Position numbers and translations under genes: made by a program. The notes under the pieces are model-generated. The model did not search any database. It was not told the origin of the DNA and was given only the letters and a program-made list of their open reading frames with translations. Shown in pieces: positions 62,501 to 64,000 of a stretch of DNA of 64,000 bases (positions within the stretch are counted from its first letter, which is position 1; the number at the start of each line of letters is the position of its first letter). Source of the stretch: Agrobacterium vitis (GTDB lineage Bacteria > Pseudomonadota > Alphaproteobacteria > Rhizobiales > Rhizobiaceae); assembly GCF_013426735.1 (NCBI RefSeq), contig NZ_AP023275.1:124001-188000 (forward strand), read 5' to 3'.

Positions 62501-64000
62501 CCCAGATGATCCAGGACGAACTGGAGCTTTACGAGGAGCTGCTGGTCAAGGTCGAGCGCGACGACCGGCTGTCGCGTAAGCGCATCGAGCGCATGAAGGA
62601 GGGCCACAAGGAACGGCTGGAATCCCTCGCCACCCGCAAGGACGATCTGCTGACCATCTCCGAGCTCGGGATCGACCAGATCATCGTCGACGAGGCGCAG
62701 GAGTTCCGCAAGCTGTCCTTTGCCACCAACATGTCTACGTTGCGCGGTGTGGATCCGAATGGTTCGCAGCGCGCCTGGGACCTGTTCGTCAAATCCCGGT
62801 TCATCGAGTCGAAAAATCCGGGCAGGGCGCTGGTGCTGGCGTCGGGCACGCCAATCACCAACACGCTCGGCGAGATGTTCTCGGTGCAGCGGATGATGGA
62901 TCCGGCAGCATTGTCGAAACGTGGCCTGCACGAGTTCGACGCATGGGCCTCGACCTTCGGCGATACCTCGACCGAACTCGAACTACAGCCGTCGGGCAAA
63001 TACAAGCCGGTCACGCGCTTCAGCCAGTTCGTCAACGTGCCGGAACTGATTGCCATGTTCCGGTCGTTTGCCGACGTCGTGTTGCCAGCGGATCTCAGGA
63101 CCTATGTGAAGGTCCCCGATGTCTCCGGCGGCAAGCGCCAGATCGTCACCGCCGAACCGACGGCAGCCTTCAAAGCTTATCAGAAGCAGTTGGACGCGCG
63201 GATCAAGGCAATCGAGATGCGGGATGGTCCGGCCAAGCCAGGCGACGACATCCTGCTCTCGGTCATCACCGACGGGCGCCACGCCGCCATCGATCTGCGG
63301 CTTGTCGATCAGGGAATGGAGAATGAGGCCGCCAACAAGCTCAACGCACTTGTCGCCAATGCCCACCGGATCTGGCAGGAAACGGGAGAGGCGGAATATC
63401 GCCGCAAGGACGGCAAGCCGTTCGACCGCCCGGGCGCCGGCCAGTTGATCTTCTCCGATCTCGGCACAATCTCGGTCGAGGCGACGCGCGGTTTCTCGGC
63501 CTATCGCTGGATCCGCGATGAACTGGTCCGATTGGGCGTGCCGGCCTCCGAAATCGCTTTCATGCAGGACTACAAGAAGTCGGACGCCAAGCAGCGGCTG
63601 TTCAACGACTTCAATGCTGGCAAGGTCCGCGTGCTGATCGGCTCGTCCGAAACCATGGGCACAGGCGTCAATGTCCAGGCGCGGTTGAAGGCGCTCCATC
63701 ACCTCGACGTGCCGTGGCTCCCATCGCAGATCGAGCAGCGTGAAGGCCGTATTATCCGCCAGGGCAACCAGCAAGACGAAGTCGACGTGTTTGCCTACGC
63801 CACGCTCGGCAGCCTCGATGCCACCATGTGGCAGAACAACGAGCGCAAGGCCCGGTTCATTGCGGCGGCCCTGTCCGGCGACACCAGTGTCCGTCGGCTT
63901 GAGGACATGGGCGAGGGCCAAGCAAACCAGTTCGCCATGGCCAAGGCCATCGCGTCCGGCGACGAGCGGCTGATGCAGAAGGCCGGGCTTGAGGCCGAGA
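59551..64000 (+). CDS. N6-methyltransferase/SNF2-like helicase fusion (partial at window end)
   Basis: The frame starts MAHDDPFTSDLFGNTALTSG behind AGGAG and stays open for 1483 codons to the window end. Residues ~200-320 form an adenine-methyltransferase fold: ILEPGIGTGMFPAL (motif I) and LAIGNPPFSD (motif IV). From ~890 a superfamily 2 helicase follows: LAHAVGAGKTLTMAAAI (Walker A), IIVDEAQEFRKLSF (DEAQ), ASGTPITNTLGEM, and motif VI EQREGRIIRQGNQ near 1400. Such giant proteins on rhizobial plasmids are linked to antirestriction, DNA modification or conjugation, by analogy with phage DarB; the exact role is unproven. The C-terminus is outside the window. Confidence 0.88.
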   Translation, partial: MAHDDPFTSDLFGNTALTSGFDLGMPGFAAEFGTDIDIDPPPSTPAPAVPVGKESKRTTQMRTKVDFRLQGSRGLAKTWRDRARDNIAAILLANKIERHGLAARPDQQARLIKFTGFGASDLANGIFRRPGDEAFRKGWEELGGNLESAVAPGDYASLARCTQYAHFTPEFLVRAIWAGLIRMGFKGGRILEPGIGTGMFPALMPEALSKVSHVTGIELDPVTARIVRLLQPRARIITSDFARTDLPAPFDLAIGNPPFSDRTVKSDPAFRSLGFRLHDYFIAKSIDRLKPGGLAVFVTSSGTMDKADARAREHIASMADLIGAIRLPEGSFRADAGTDVVVDILLFRKRRADDTVGDNTWLDLADVQAEGEGGRVRINRWFADHPEMVLGRHAMTSGPFGEAYTCLPFDNDLETNLNATISQLPADIYDGKASTIDFALEDEVADAMAERPDDPKVREGSYFIGKATALMQVVDGVAVPVEVRKGRSTDGIFAKHALIIRKLIPIRDAVRLILKLQERDQPWQKAQVSLRIAWSSFVREFGPINFTSVSTSEDQETGEVREVHRRPNLAPILDDPDCWLVASIEDYDLETNTAKPGPIFTERVIAPPPAPVITSASDALAVVLNERGHVDLDHVAELLHRDVDDVIGELGGAVFRDPSNGSWQMADAYLSGAVRSKLTVARAAAELDPIFARNVTALERVQPADLRPSDITARLGAPWIPAEDVVAFVKQMMEADISIHHLPELATWTVNARQLEWSAAGTTEWGTHRRHAGHLLSDALNSCLPQIFDTIRDGETERRVLNTVETEAAKEKLAKIKSAFQSWIWSDSDRTDRLARVYNDTFNNIAPRTFNGDHLQLPGASGAFSLYGHQKRGIWRIISAGATYLAHAVGAGKTLTMAAAIMEQRRLGLINKAMLVVPGHCLAQAAREFLALYPNARILVADETNFVREKRHRFLSRAATANWDAIIITHSAFRFIAVPSAFEAQMIQDELELYEELLVKVERDDRLSRKRIERMKEGHKERLESLATRKDDLLTISELGIDQIIVDEAQEFRKLSFATNMSTLRGVDPNGSQRAWDLFVKSRFIESKNPGRALVLASGTPITNTLGEMFSVQRMMDPAALSKRGLHEFDAWASTFGDTSTELELQPSGKYKPVTRFSQFVNVPELIAMFRSFADVVLPADLRTYVKVPDVSGGKRQIVTAEPTAAFKAYQKQLDARIKAIEMRDGPAKPGDDILLSVITDGRHAAIDLRLVDQGMENEAANKLNALVANAHRIWQETGEAEYRRKDGKPFDRPGAGQLIFSDLGTISVEATRGFSAYRWIRDELVRLGVPASEIAFMQDYKKSDAKQRLFNDFNAGKVRVLIGSSETMGTGVNVQARLKALHHLDVPWLPSQIEQREGRIIRQGNQQDEVDVFAYATLGSLDATMWQNNERKARFIAAALSGDTSVRRLEDMGEGQANQFAMAKAIASGDERLMQKAGLEAE

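Noticed and set aside
1..64000. CRISPR arrays, tRNA or rRNA genes
   Set aside because: I saw no regularly spaced short repeats, and no tRNA-like cloverleaf or rRNA segment was apparent on reading; no computation was run.

Overview
The window reads as part of a large plasmid from a member of the Rhizobiaceae (Rhizobium, Sinorhizobium or Agrobacterium type). The evidence is a repABC replication and partition operon on the minus strand (38.5 to 36.0 kb), next to a divergent traI-trbBCDEJKLFGHI conjugation operon with two TraR-type tra boxes between them. Other genes fit the same setting: BA14K, DUF1403, DUF1419, tandem SRAP genes, a DnaE2 remnant and several alphaproteobacterial insertion sequences. 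The DNA is mostly GC-rich; the exception is an AT-rich transporter gene near 13-14 kb.

Layout. 0-4 kb: the end of an RND efflux pump gene, an IS6-family element, and a Na+/phosphate cotransporter translationally coupled to a NUDIX hydrolase. 4-12 kb: a patchwork of broken mobile DNA (an IS427-like remnant with TA target sites, a truncated HU gene, an istB remnant, an ISL3 transposase with an internal stop, an IS6 element that beheads a Tn3 transposase, and an IS3 element) around a BA14K gene and a frameshifted unknown gene. 12-15 kb: class II aldolase, a HAD fragment, an AT-rich DHA2 transporter and an aminotransferase beheaded by an IS21 element (15.1-17.6 kb). 17.6-20.9 kb: unknown genes, including putative secreted and membrane proteins. 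21-24 kb: ScpB-like protein and frameshifted DUF1403, divergent from a tyrosine recombinase. 24-27 kb: one very large putative secreted protein. 27.5-33.4 kb: a Tn3-family transposon (27913-32640) carrying a threonine dehydratase-like gene, set between fragments of two different tyrosine recombinases. 33.4-35.8 kb: two proteins with PD-(D/E)XK-like nuclease signatures. 36-50.3 kb: repC, a RepE-type antisense RNA, repB, repA, then traI and the complete trb set. 50.3-51.6 kb: a DUF1403 fragment cut by a second IS6 copy. 51.8-59.5 kb: DnaE2 remnant, two SRAP proteins (one lacking all the catalytic residues I can place), an exonuclease III family enzyme, an AbiE-type toxin-antitoxin pair, a toprim protein and DUF1419. 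59.55 kb to the end: an incomplete giant methyltransferase-helicase fusion.

How the genes work together. repABC maintains and segregates the plasmid. TraI makes the acyl-homoserine-lactone signal, and the trb products build the mating-pair type IV secretion channel. The tra boxes between repA and traI suggest quorum-controlled transfer and copy number, as in Ti plasmids; traR, traM and the DNA-processing tra genes are not in the window. AbiE and the methylase-helicase fit plasmid stability or defence and antirestriction. The recombinase/DUF1403 promoter module occurs three times with identical spacing of its inverted repeats. That module, the nuclease pair beside repABC and the degenerate SRAP paralogue are the least explained parts.
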